64,000 nucleotides of DNA, from the NCBI GenBank assembly GCA_023853785.1, contig JAJIRX010000871.1, positions 496,001 to 560,000 on the forward strand, in the 5' to 3' direction. This DNA is from Psilocybe azurescens (taxonomy: Eukaryota; Basidiomycota; Agaricomycetes; Agaricales; Agrocybaceae). Made by a program: the position numbers and the translations under genes. Below are positions 49,948-61,506 of the stretch, piece by piece. Each line of letters starts with the position of its first letter. Position 1 is the stretch's first letter. The notes below the pieces were generated by a model, which was given only the letters and a program-made list of their open reading frames with translations, was not told where the DNA came from and did not search any database.

Positions 49948-52171
49948 TCAACGACCCAGGTTGCGAAGCATTACATCATGCAATGCACATTCGTCATCCT
50001 TGAACAACAGAGTCAGGCATTTCCAGTGTGGAAAGAGTTTAACGCAATAAATACCTGATCCAGAGACCATGTAAAGCATCCACCCATCCCAGATTTCTTC
50101 GCAAACGAAGTTTTGCTGGCTATGCTGAAAGGATCATCATAACTGACAACAGTGGTTCGATTTACATTGAAAAGAAACTTCACAAAATAAAAATGTCAAC
50201 GTTCACATGACTATTATAAAGTAGAAAATGAAGTCTCGAACCGGAGTATCGCTGCAATCGTCCCACCCTGATAAATCGAGCATGTCAGTCATGATTCCAT
50301 ATTGAAGCATTTAGCCATACCCATTGTATACCCATTAGCTCCACAATAACTCCCGTCTTGCTTTTTGTTCAAAGCCCCCAACTCAACCAGTTGACTAAAC
50401 GCAATTTGTTGACCCCACATTTTACTGAGATCACCTTGAGCTCCTGATAACCGAATGCTGCGTTTCGTTTTAGGGTGGGCGATAGTATGTATCAATCTAG
50501 ATGGAAGAAGGCTTCCCGAAAGCTTCTTGTCCGCGCTTTTCGAGACATATCCGTAGAGGGGTAGTCCAAGAAGCAGCTTGGAGGCAGGCATTCCGGCATG
50601 GGTCCACTGGGTAAAAGCAGCCTCAGCTGTTGCAGTTGGTTGACGGCTCGTTCCACATCCATCACCTTGAACTCGTAATAAGTCGGTGTAAACGCTTGCA
50701 TCTTAGTTGATATATTACTTAGCGGTGCATTAGGGCCGGGATGAGAGGATGAAGAAAAGACGTCATAATTCCTAAACAAATTATGTCAATATACTGACAT
50801 TTTCTCGGTGTTCAACCAAGGAAACTGACATGATGTTAACGAAGCTCATATATTTCGCATATTCTGCCACATTGGAGAGGGGGAGCCGTTTGGTCCTAAC
50901 CATGGAAGTTGAGTTACTGCCGCAGATATAACTTTCGAATTTCCTGGCGACAGAAACTAGTCATCACAGAGTATTTTTGCAGAAATGTGTGTTACTTACC
51001 AAGGGTGTTGCGAAGCGCTTTAAAAAAGCTCAAAAGGTTTGCAGCGTCCTCTGGGGAATGAGGGTTGCCAGATCCCGAAGAATTGGGATACTCCTTTGAT
51101 ACGATATACGTTAGATGATATTTCAACCAGTTTGGACAGAGATAAGATAGAAACCTACCCAATCTATGTCAATGCCTAAATTTAGCGGAATGTTAGTATC
51201 ATATGTTATTTTATACTACATTCAAAGGACCTACCATCTAAACCGTACGAGTCGACAGTTTCAGCAAGAGTTTTGACCAGTTTAGATCGATTGACTTCTG
51301 TCGACATTGCTTGACTATACCAGTGGCAACCACTCCAGCCCCCTATTATAGCGCATATATTCAATCAAAGGGTACTTTTATTCAAGAAAATAACTTGCCA
51401 ACGGAGAGCACGATTTTTGTTGAATGTCCACTTCTACGCACACAAGAAACAAGGTTCCTGAGAACATCTTGGGCGCCATCATCCCAGTTTATACCAGCAT
51501 CACCATTCGGAGTAGCAAATGCTAGAGACATTGATGAGAAAGACGAATGCACACAAGAAAATTTTTGACACAAACCAAAGAAAAGAATGTCGAACTTGGA
51601 AAAGTCAATCTTGTGCGGCGGACTGGTATCAGATGCCCACGATGGGTAATAGGCCGCGGCGATGGGCTTCGTTGTTCTCTCTGGCTCGTTGCTAGTGGTT
51701 CCATCCGACGCCAAGGACCCTTTCGAGGTCATCTCTGGCAATGCCAGACTGGGCCAGACTCTGGAGTCATGGACCACGAGGTTACCAGCCCCGATGAAGA
51801 AAAGAAAGTCAGGGGCAAAACGAAGCCCCAGATGATGAAGGAGGTAAGTCAGAAACATCTGGAGCCCGCGTTTTCTCTCCTCAATAAGCTCGTTGTCGAT
51901 CCAAGCCGAGGGTAAGAATGAGGTGACCAATGCATGCTTTGGTGGCAATGGAAAAGAGTCTCCAAGGTTCTCTTTCAATGTCACAAACTATAACAAGACG
52001 TATTAGGGCGCATATATGCACTCAAATGACGAGACTTACCTCAGAATAACGTCGGAGGACTTCATATTGGCTACCGTTGTCGCGAACCACGTTAATGATG
52101 TACACGACGTGGGGCAGAGGGGTCGACGACGTAGTGTGGTTGTATATGAAGAGTGAGTTAATAGCAGACAT
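49948..52171 (-). CDS. PX domain-GH18 chitinase fusion, copy A
   Basis: N-terminal PX (phosphoinositide-binding) domain: HVVYIINVVRD, the key LRRYSE, FVTLKENLGDSFPLPPK, then IEERKRGLQMFLTYLL. A single open exon (from 51984 to about 51550) runs from this into the first GH18 strand, AAYYPSWASD and KIDFSKFDILFFG. The GH18 barrel continues with FATPNGDAGINWDDG, IVLSVG and the catalytic DGIDIDWEYPNS (Glu codon 51093-51091, after an intron), then GLPLYGYVSKS, TMGMAKCFNM, VVSYDDPFS and GGCFTWSLDQ. The last exon ends in TGA at 49948-49950. The start at 52171 leaves no signal peptide. Chitin-chain hydrolysis is inferred from the intact D-x-x-D-x-D-x-E motif; location at PI-rich membranes is inferred from PX. 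It is the downstream-most of three tandem copies. Confidence 0.85.
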
Positions 52172-52445
52172 AGAAGTAAGAGGATGAGGGGGAATAAGGA
52201 TAAAACATCTGTGAAGCATGGTATTTAACAGCTCCTAGGGTTTGTATGCATTTGTGCAAACGTCAATGGAAGAGGAAACTTCTTTTCCAGATTTAGCCAT
52301 TGGGTGTCAACACTTCAAAAGCCAAATCAAAATTAGAAAACAAGTTCCTATTGGAATTCGGTGGTAAGCAATACAATTCAAAAGGTCGTCGCGGTCGTAA
52401 TAAGTATCTTCGTTAATGAACAAAAAGGACAGGCTCGATATGCAA

Positions 52446-54963
52446 TTATTTACCCATTGCTGTTCGGATCACGTCCTGAAGGGAGCTCCCATCGTCCTGG
52501 AGGATTCGGCGTAATTAGTAGGGGTCTGAAGTATGCCAAATCGGTTGATTGAAGCTCACCTGATCAAGGGACCAAGTGCAGCATCCTGCTAAATCATTCT
52601 CCTGGGCAAACTTTACTTTTGCAGCAAGAGATCGAGTGTCTAGAGCGGGTGGTCAGTTATCTTGGCCTGATTCCGAAGAAAACGGTAAATTTACTGTCAA
52701 AAGTAATTAAAGTCTTCTTCTCGACACTGAATATATACTGCACAGAATGCATTAGAACATGGACCTTCAATAACAAAGGTGTATGTCTTACAGGAGTAGA
52801 GCTCGGATCGTCCCAACCTGCCATAACGCATCAAGTGACGAATTACAGCGCATATATGAGTAAAATAATATACCCAAAGTGAAACCATCCCCATGTCCAT
52901 AATTTCCGTCAAATCGCTTGACCAGCGCACCTGAGGCCACGATGTCTTTGAACGCAATCGGTTTGCCCCACCAAGCAGCCAATGCCCCCTTCGAGTTGGG
53001 TTTCTTGACGAGATCCTTGATGAAGACAGCTTTATGCGCACCCTTGAACGTGTGGCTGGCAAAAGAGAGGATGTTGTCAGCGACAGAGGGAAGGAGTGCC
53101 TCCATTCAGAGCCGTTTTCTTGCTTTTGAATACATGGCCAAACAGGGGCAAACCAAGCAATATCTAAAGAAAAGCATTTGAATAAAAAGACATTCAAAAA
53201 AAATAAGGAACAAACCTGTGCAGATGGAAAGCCAGCCGTTTTCCATCGAAGAAGTCCCGCTTCTGCTGTAGTTTGCACTCTCCTCTGGTTCTTGACGACT
53301 TGGCCTGATAAAGTCACAATATTAGTTCTGAGTCCTAATCATGAAGAGAAAGCAATTTTACCCAATGGCGCATTAGGACCTGGAGAAGATGTGCCCCAAA
53401 CACTGTAATTCCTGTTACAACCTCAGTTCAAGCGACTTCAATAACAAAGTCAAATTCATACATGATGTTAATGTAGCTCAAACTCTCCGCATAAGCAGAC
53501 ACATCGTTGAGGGTGACGCCGTCTGCACCGGCCCAAGGAGCATGCTGGACTGCAGCAGAAATAATCTTTGCAGGACCTGGAGAAAAATCAACAATTGTGA
53601 GTCATTCTAGGCAGCGCAACAGTGTCATCAACCGCTTACCTAATGCAGAACGCAGCGATTGAATCAATAGCAGGAAATTGGCAGCGTCATGGGACGAGTA
53701 GGGATTTCCAGCTCCTTTAGAGTTAGGGAATTCCTGATGATACATCATATTGTCATCTCATTACAAAATGTCTTTAAGAAAGATAAACATACCCAGTCAA
53801 GGTCAACACCTAAAAGAGTCAACATTCAGATTCAGAACAAAGCCAGATGGCGAAATAGAAAGACGAACCATCCAATCCATACGCATTGACAGCGGTCTGC
53901 ACTGCTTGTACGAAAGTGACTCGATTGTTGGCCGAGGCACAAAGGTGACTGAACCATTGACTGCCGTTCCAGCCACCTATAAGAGTAGGAAAAGTGGTCA
54001 GACAAATAAGAAAGAATCAATATAGACAGCGACATAATCTCACCGATAGACAGCGCTATCTTGGTACCGGAGCCACTGGCCTTTGCGCTTGCCACCATAC
54101 GCTTGAGTATAGACTTGGTATCACGGCCCCAATCAAGTGTCGACGATGCGTTAGGGGTCGCAAAACCTAAACGAAGCACAAGCAAACCCGAAAAATCAGT
54201 CAAAAGAAGGCAAAGAGGCACTGGAGCATTCATGACCCCACCGAAAAAGATAACATCGAACTTCCCGTAATCCAAGCTCTCGGGAGGAACAGTGCCAGCA
54301 CACCACTCCGGATAATAAGCCGCAGAAATAAGCTTCTTCTTCGACTCCTCTTCCCGCTCTGGCTCTGGCTCTGGCTCCTCTTCTTGTTCTTGCTCCCGCT
54401 CGTCCTCCTCCAGAGTTAGCTCCTGGACCTGATCCCGAAGAGAAAAAACGCCGACACGTCCTTCCTCGTTAATGTCGACGGCAAAACATCCTCAACATCG
54501 ATATTCTCATCAGGCTTGAGCATATCCCTTTCAAGGAAGCCTTTGATAATCGGAGTGTCGTGATATTCAGGCGACCACAGTAGCGCAGAGAGGTACTTGG
54601 CTAACCCGATCTTGCGCTCTGCGATCAACGCGTCGTCCAGCCATCCAGATGGTAAAATCGCTGTGAGGATTGCATGCTTCGGAGGGAGCGCGAACCCGTC
54701 TCCTAGTGCCTCTATAAATGAAAAGATGAGATGAGAGACTTCAACGTAAAGAAAAGAAGTGATATATCGTACCATGAAGCGCTACAAACTGTTCAATTCG
54801 TCAGAACCATCCAAAAACTGAAGAAAGAAGGTAAACACACCTCAGAATATCTTCGTTGTATAACCAACTTCGAAGTCTCCAAAGAGACTTCAACGACATA
54901 TACAACATGCGGATACGGCTTCGAAGTCGTAGTGTGCTTATTGATAACCACAGAGACAGCCAT
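52446..54963 (-). CDS. PX domain-GH18 chitinase fusion, copy B
   Basis: Same architecture as copy A. PX: MAVSVVINKHTTTSK, PHVVYVVEV, QRRYSE, LGDGFALPPKHAIL, LIAERKIGLAKYLSALL. A linker PSTLTRKDVSAFF leads to a strongly acidic stretch rich in Glu, Gln and Pro, then GH18: ISAAYYPEW, LDYGKFDVIFFG, FATPNASSTLDWG, IALSIG, catalytic DGVDLDWEFPNS, HMLPWA-like strand near 53535, WWGKPIAFKDI, CCTWSLDQ and a final exon ending in TAA (52446-52448). The frame between linker and acidic stretch needs one more base in the A run at 54443-54448 (plus strand). The central C-terminal exons around 53050-53200 are poorly resolved. No signal peptide. Confidence 0.82.
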
Positions 54964-55698
54964 GACAAAAAAGTCCCCACACGAACAGCCAGGAGAAGGA
55001 GGACGAGGACTCGGGGCGACGATTATATAGAGCATCCCTGCCCTCCATGTCCTCCCTCCATTGCCCGACAACACATAACCAGCCTTCTCGCTGAAAAGTA
55101 TCGTGTCTCACAAACACCACCGCCGACTTCCTTTCTGAGACTGCGCACAGGCGTAGGCGCTGGTCCGGCTATGAGGGTGAAACCAGTGCTGTTGACGCGG
55201 CGGTCATGCGAAGAAGCCAAACATATGAAAGCCGAATAGTTCTCTTCAGGAAAGGAAAGCTAGGATCCGCTGTGTGTCTGACATTCTGCGTTCAAGTAAA
55301 CCACCAAAGCAAGAGATTGGGCAAGAAAAAGGGTAATGCATTCAACAAGAAGGCCATCAACATGAATGTTTGAGAAAAAGTCGCGATGCGACCCCAGCTC
55401 CCACGCGCCGCTGAATACGCGAGAGCCCCTATTTAGGCAATTCAAGAGAAATCAAAAATCGGGAGGCAAGACACAAAAGTCATAGTTGATCACATTTGGG
55501 GGCATAAGCACTAGCACTATTACATGATACAAATGAGCACAGTAGCACTAAATACATAAGACAAGATCTATCAAGAAAAGTAACACTTATAATATCAAAA
55601 TGAGTCCAGAATCCTTTCAAAGTCACGCTCGCAGACCGGCTGAGAACCACACATCCCTCGGGGTGTATTCAAGAACGCGGTCAAAGATACGAGTACTT
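54964..55698. other. intergenic region between chitinase copies B and C
   Basis: About 0.73 kb that should hold the 3' end signals of copy C and the promoter of copy B. ORFs here have no recognisable content. No leftover GH18 or PX fragment was seen. Confidence 0.45.
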
Positions 55699-58224
55699 CT
55701 ACTTTCCAAGGCCCTTGCGTATGGCGTTGTGCAAGGTGATGCCATCATCCTAAAAGTCCCAGCACATACATCAACACACGCAAAAAGAAAAAGAATCAAA
55801 GAGCGACAAACCTGATCAAGAGACCAAGTAGCGCACCCAGCCATACCGCTCGGAAACAGCGAGCTTCGCCTTTATCGGTAAGAGACCAAGTATCTAACAC
55901 AAAATCCATCGTCAGCGAAAAAAAAAATCTTATTCACAAAACACTCACCGTCATAAGTCACAACCGTGCCCTGGTCCTTGTTGAAAAGATACTAAAAAAA
56001 AAAGACGTCCAAAAGAAATCAGCACCATCTACCAAAAAAAAAAATTAATGAAAGCGAAACGAAGCGTACAGGGTGTTACTGCAGTTGTCCCAACCCATCG
56101 TAAACCCACCCGCCTGTCCATAATTCCCATCTGACCTCTTAACAAGCGCGCTAGCCTTCACAATATCGCTAAACGCGATCTGCTTGCCCCAGTACCCCGT
56201 AAGATTCGCAACAGCCGCAGCCGCAGGGGCCTCAACCTCAGGGTTGGTAACCTGCGGCGTCGTATTCGGATGCGCGCCGTTCAAAAACTCCATCGCCTCG
56301 ACCTTGCCATCCGGGCCCTTGGTCTCCTTCTTCTGCAGGAGCAGCATCTCGGCGGAGGGCACAGAGCTGCCTGTCAGGACCGTCTTGGTGCTCTTGGAGA
56401 CGTACCCGTAGAGCGGCAGTCCCAGGATGAGCTGGCGAGAAAGCACAAAAGGACAACGTCAGAAAAGAAAGATTTTTCAGGTGTGTTGATGGTTAGACGC
56501 ACCTTGTTGCCGGGGAACTTGGCGGCGGTCCATTGTTTGTAGGCGGCGTGCGCGCTTGCTTGAGGCTGCCACGACGTTCCGCACAGGTTGCCTATCAAAA
56601 CGAAACGAAGATTCGACATCTCATCGCATCCATCCAACGCGATACAGAAGACGTACCGTACGGCGCATTAGGACCGGGAGTAGCAGAAGCACCCCAAACA
56701 TCGTAATTCCTATTCAAAAAAAGAAGAAAATGTTGAATACCAAAAACGTACAGCCGAAAACGGAAAACACAACGAACATGATCATAAGATAATCCATCTC
56801 AGCCGCGAACGCCGAGACGTCAGTGAGCGGCGCGCCGTTGGATCCCAACCAGGGCATGTGGGATACAGCGGCAGAGATGATCTTGCACGGTCCTGAAGGA
56901 AAGGACAGGAAAGGGAACAACACAAGATCAGCAAAAATCATCGCAGACAATCATGAGAGGAAGGTCGTACCAAGAGAGACCCTCAAGAGCTTGATCAGAC
57001 TGAGGAGATTGGCAGTGTCAGCAGCAGAGTAAGGTTGACCAGCTCCAGGAGAGTTGGGGAATTCCTACGACGAAAATACGAGAATGTCAATATTCCTGAA
57101 AAGAAGTAACATTGAATACAATGAGACGATGTACCCAGTCAAGATCGACACCTAGCAAAAAGGAATCGTTAAGATTAAGATGACACTGCAAAAGAAAGAA
57201 AGAAAGAATAACTGACCATCGAGGTTGTAAGTATTGATAGCGGAAGCGATCGAATTGGCGAACTTGGTTCGATTTGCAGAGGTCGAGCACGCCTGGCTGA
57301 AGTACTGGCATCCACCCCATCCACCTGACAAGACAATCTTAGACAGGAACATCAGAATGCTATCTGTTCGACGTACCGATGGAGATAACAACGCGGGTGC
57401 CCTGGCCGCTGCTGCGAGCCGCAGTGACCAAGCGCCTCAGAAGCGCCGTGTTGCTGATATCAAGCGTGTTGGACGAGGTGGGGACACCAAACGCTGAGCA
57501 AAAGGTACAAAATGGTCAGCGTTCAAGACCGCACCAAGAAAAAGTTGCACGACTAACCATAGAAAAGCAAATCAAACTTGGAGTAGTCGATGTTCTCAGG
57601 AGGACGATTACTGGACCAAGAAGGGTAATAAGCCCCCGCAATCATGCTCGCATTCGCGGCGGCGGCGGCGACGCCTTCACTTGGCTCACTCGCCGCGATC
57701 TGCATCGCCTCCTTCCTAGTGAGCGTCGAAGGCAGCGCGTCCTCCGGGTCGAACTTCATATCGCGCTCGATGGTCTGCGCGGAGAGAAACTCGTAGAGAA
57801 GGGACTTGTCCTTGTATTTCGGGGTGGAGAGCAGGTCGACGAGGTACTCGGCGAGCCCGGCTTTGCGCTCTGCGATGAGCTCGTCGTCGACCCATGCGGA
57901 GGGGAATAAAAGTCGTCGCCAGAAGGCGCTTGGGAGGAAGGGTGTAAGGATCCTTTAAGGCCTCTATATCATGGATTAGAATTTGATTCAAGTACGCGAG
58001 GGATGGTGTTTCAACATACCATGAAGAGTGACAAACTGCAACGGTTCAAAGAAACATTTTATCAGCGCGTAGCCCGAACAGCAGAGAATGAACAACCCAC
58101 CTCAGAATAACGTCTATGCGCAGTCAAACCCTTACCATCAACATTGGCGTTGATAGTATAGATAATATGCGCACGGGGCTTTAGAAGCGGTGGTATGGCT
58201 GGAGATGGTAACAGTGGGTGCCAT
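55699..58224 (-). CDS. PX domain-GH18 chitinase fusion, copy C
   Basis: The ATG at 58224 reads MAPTVTISSHTTASK, then AHIIYTINANVDGKG and HRRYSE, then DPYTLPPKRLL, DDELIAERKAGLAEYLVDLL (PX end). The linker is DMKFDPEDALPSTLTRKE, as in copy B, followed by an Ala-rich spacer. GH18 follows: AGAYYPSWSS, IDYSKFDLLFYG, catalytic DGVDLDWEFPNS, GLPLYGYVSKS, KQIAFSDIVKASALVKR, GFTMGWDNCSN, YLFNKDQGTVVTYD, AGCATWSLDQ and a last exon NAIRKGLGK with TAG at 55699-55701. Three single-base breaks (near 57905, near 58174 and at the A run 55854-55856) interrupt the frame, two as an extra C and one as a missing T in coding sense. Catalytic residues are intact. No signal peptide. Confidence 0.8.
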
Positions 58225-59354
58225 ATTCAACAAAAGAAGGGCAACAGCAGATATTCTGTCCCCAGCTCGGGTGGTCGGATTATTAAATACAACTCAAGAA
58301 TTTCCATTCATGCAGAACTCGGCGATTGAGGCCCTGGAGATGACAGGGGTGGAGGACTCGATGCCTTTCTTGGATGTCTCACGAACAAGACGAGCGCCTG
58401 CATCCACGATTCCATTTTGTCAGTTCAACAGGATGCTTGGAACGCGACTGATAAATTTGAAAATCGGTGCCGTGCACACCAACTCTTGCGCTGCTCACGT
58501 ATGGGCTGTAACTGCACGAAAGTCAACAGAAACCATGAGATTGAACGTACAATTGACTTACTTGGAATCCCATTACCCCTTCGCGGATGAATCTTCAATC
58601 GACATACTCGATAATCAGGAAACGGATCCACAAATAGGCGCACCGGAAGCAATCCATGGCATTTGCTGGAGCTAGCACCAGACCCAAGGGCGCATTAACA
58701 GGCAACTGGACATAACAGAAAGAATGTTATCGTTTCTTAGACATCCAAGGGAGCCAGAGGAGCACCGAGAGAGGCTTGTCATTCAACGATTATCATTGCG
58801 CAGAGAATATGAAGCAGAAAGCTGATGACGTTCGATCGGCCAGACGCATACTATTAGTTATAGTATGGCCGGGGTGACGCTGACGATGTAGTCCGGTTTG
58901 CCACTGATATAGACGTTGGATCATATCGCCCCTTGTCAGTGGCCCCTGTTGAAGAAGGTTTAATGGTGGTGGCCCGTCAATCTAGCTTTCAATTTGACGT
59001 TGCACTCCAGACCAAGCTAGAAGGGGAGAAAAAGATTAAGAAAGGATCCCATTACCTTAAAATTGAAGCAGGGACGCAGGTTAGAGCAAAGAACTTGAGC
59101 GCCCAGGCCGTCTAATTCGGATGCTGGCCTGGAAAACATGACGGGCCGATCAGGTTCAGGACAATCCAATTTATATGAACCCTAGCTCTTACGACAGTCA
59201 GAGCCTCGCGGCCTCAAACGAACAACAATACCCAAAATGCACCAAACGGCAGGCTCGTTGACGTGGTATCCATATAACACCCTCCTACTCATGTTTTGTG
59301 TCCCCGCTGGTCCCTGTACACGGGTGTCTACCGTCGATTTGAAGCTCGATAGTA
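58225..59354. other. intergenic region with an unexplained coding-like block
   Basis: On the minus strand, about 58440-58320 reads DAGARLVRETSKKG and ESSTPVISRASIAEFC in one frame, which looks like a protein segment, but I could not extend it into a gene or name a family. The rest (58700-59350) shows nothing supported apart from the F-box gene's promoter. Confidence 0.3.
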
Positions 59355-61090
59355 ATGGCGCGTAAAATACTATCGGAATCGAGCTGCAGCGTCTTCCAAT
59401 GGCAGGACATGCCTCGCGACGTCCTCATCGAGATATTCCTCGAATGCCTCCCCATCGACCCCCTGAAGCACCAGCAGCCCAACACCACAGTCGCGCCGAT
59501 GCTTCTCTGCCAAATCTGCTCTTACTGGCGCTACGTCGCCTTGAGCGCCCTGCAGCTCTGGGAGTCCCTCTATCATGTTTCCAAGAATGGAATCCGCAAC
59601 AAAGATATCCGCTTTTTTAAGATGGTGGTCCAAGAACCTCAAGCTGAAAAGCCCCCGTCTGCGCCTCAGGATCAACTGGTCCGTGGATATCCAAACATAT
59701 CAGAACCCAGGACAAGCATTCGAAGCTAAGGAAGAAGAAGATCAAGGCAAAACGGAAGACCCAAGTCTATTTCTCGAAAGCCTGCTCACATCCGCGAAAT
59801 ACCTCGACCTGGACCCTTCATATATCACCATATTGTTCAACTACAAATTCGGACGTCCTTTGAGCTACCCTAACCTCGACACGCTTGTCATGCGACAGAA
59901 CACCTGCACGCCTACAAGGGCCTCCATCATGTTCAGAAGCCACCTCACTACGGTCATGGACCGCGCCCACACGCGCCCCATCCGCCAGCTCCATCTCGAA
60001 AGTTTCACGTTCTCCGACCGCGCCTTCCTGACCACCTTCCGCTGGTCGCACCTCGCCCACGCAAGCGTGCTCGACATCCGCATCGCGCTCTCCGCCTGGC
60101 ACCACCTCATCCGCGCGCTCACAAGCCTCCAAACGGGCACATTCCACATCACCGCGCTCGACCCCGGCGACACGCCCGACATCTTCTCCCTCGCCTCCAG
60201 CAGCAGCTCCTTCAACCGCGCCCCGGCCGCAGCGGCGCTGCCCCAGCTGCACACCCTGCACCTGTCCCTGCCCTCCGACCGCACGCTCACCGCCCAGATC
60301 CTGCGCGGCCTCGCCCTCCGTCGCTCCGCCGCCTGCGCCTCGCGTCCCCGCGCTCTCCCTCTCCTCGCTGCACACCATCCTCGCGTCGACCCCCGCGCTC
60401 ACGCAGCTGCACCTCTGCGGGCGCATCCCCTTCTGCTGGACCTCCCACACCATATGCATCCCGCCCGCGCACCCGCCGCACGCCCTCGCCCTCGCCCATG
60501 TCCAGCAGCACCAATACCAGCACCAGAGCGCCTGCATGCCCCTCCCCAGATCTTGCCCAGCCTCACGCATCTCCTCCTCGACGGCAGCATCCAGAACAAC
60601 CACATGGTGCTCTCCTGGGCGCGCTCCGTGCTCTCCTCCCCCTGGCTCCAGCTCCCGGTCGTCCAACCACACGCAGACCGCGGTGCTGAGTCCGGCACTG
60701 CCATTGGCGGGGCGGCATCACGCACCTCCAGCTCGCGATCTCCAACCCCTCCTCCGAAGAGAGCGACATGTCCGCCTCCGCCGCCCCGCCGCCGAGAACC
60801 AACACCAGCACCCATTCGCAGTGCACAACAATCCCAACCCCAATCCCGCCTCTACAAATACAAATCCAACCGCGAACGGGAACGGGAGGGTCGCCACGAG
60901 CCCCTTCTCGATGGAGCGCTCGCGATACGTGCTGCAGAAGCTGCGGGGCATCTTGCTGAGCTGCGACCTGGACCTCGCACGCGTGCAGGTCGTGATCCGT
61001 GGGCCTGACGCGCCCAAGCTGTGGTCGGGCAGTCTTCTCAATGAGGATCTGAACCCTACGTTCGACGTGCCGGGGTTCGAACCTACCTAG
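59355..61090 (+). CDS. F-box protein with leucine-rich tail
   Basis: The N-terminal F-box is clear: QDMPRDVLIEIFLECLPI, then MLLCQICSYWRYVALSA and LQLWESLY. F-box proteins recruit targets to SCF ubiquitin ligases, and Agaricomycetes carry many of this form. The rest has regularly spaced Leu-rich segments (LLTSAKYLDLDPSYI, RPIRQLHLESFTFSDR, LPQLHTLHLSLPSD, LPSLTHLLLDGSIQNN) as in the usual LRR-like C-terminus, ending QVVIRGPDAPKLWSG and TAG at 61088-61090. No intron is evident. The frame breaks at a T run (59613-59618, one T too many) and again in the very GC-rich 60320-60760 part; every segment looks functional in one frame. The target is unknown. Confidence 0.75.
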
Positions 61091-61118
61091 CATCTCTGGG
61101 CTCTGGCTGACTCTAGCG

Positions 61119-61285
61119 TACACCTACACCTACACCGACAACTTACTCGGTGAAAAAAAAACATTTTCCAAAACCCAATGTACATATTCCGTAAATCTAC
61201 ACCCACACCTACACCAACAACTTAGAGTACTCAGTGAAAAAAAATTACTTCCCAAAACCCAATGTACATATTTCGTAAATAATCA
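61119..61285. repeat. two-copy tandem repeat, unit about 82 bases
   Basis: The block CACCTACACC..ACAACTTA..CTCGGTG, A run, CCAAAACCCAATGTACATAT, TCGTAAAT occurs at about 61120-61197 and again, slightly changed, at about 61202-61280. It lies in the shared 3' region between the convergent F-box and elongation factor genes. Confidence 0.8.
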
Positions 61286-61506
61286 CACCCATACCATGTA
61301 ATTTAATTTTTGTTTCATTACTTTCATTTTCGATAGGGGAAAAAGTAGAAGATAACAAAAGTGTCGGCTACGTATGCATGCATGGCAGAAAGAAGAAAAA
61401 AGAAAAGCAAAAGTGATGCACAAAAGAGAAAAAAAGGCTACATTCTAGATTTCCCCTCTTTCCTCGTCAATACAGTTACAAAAAGCACAATCCAACAACC
61501 CATCGT

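Noticed and set aside
59818..60672. 284-codon minus-strand ORF rich in Ala, Gly and Glu
   Set aside because: Antisense of the GC-rich F-box gene; no family resemblance.
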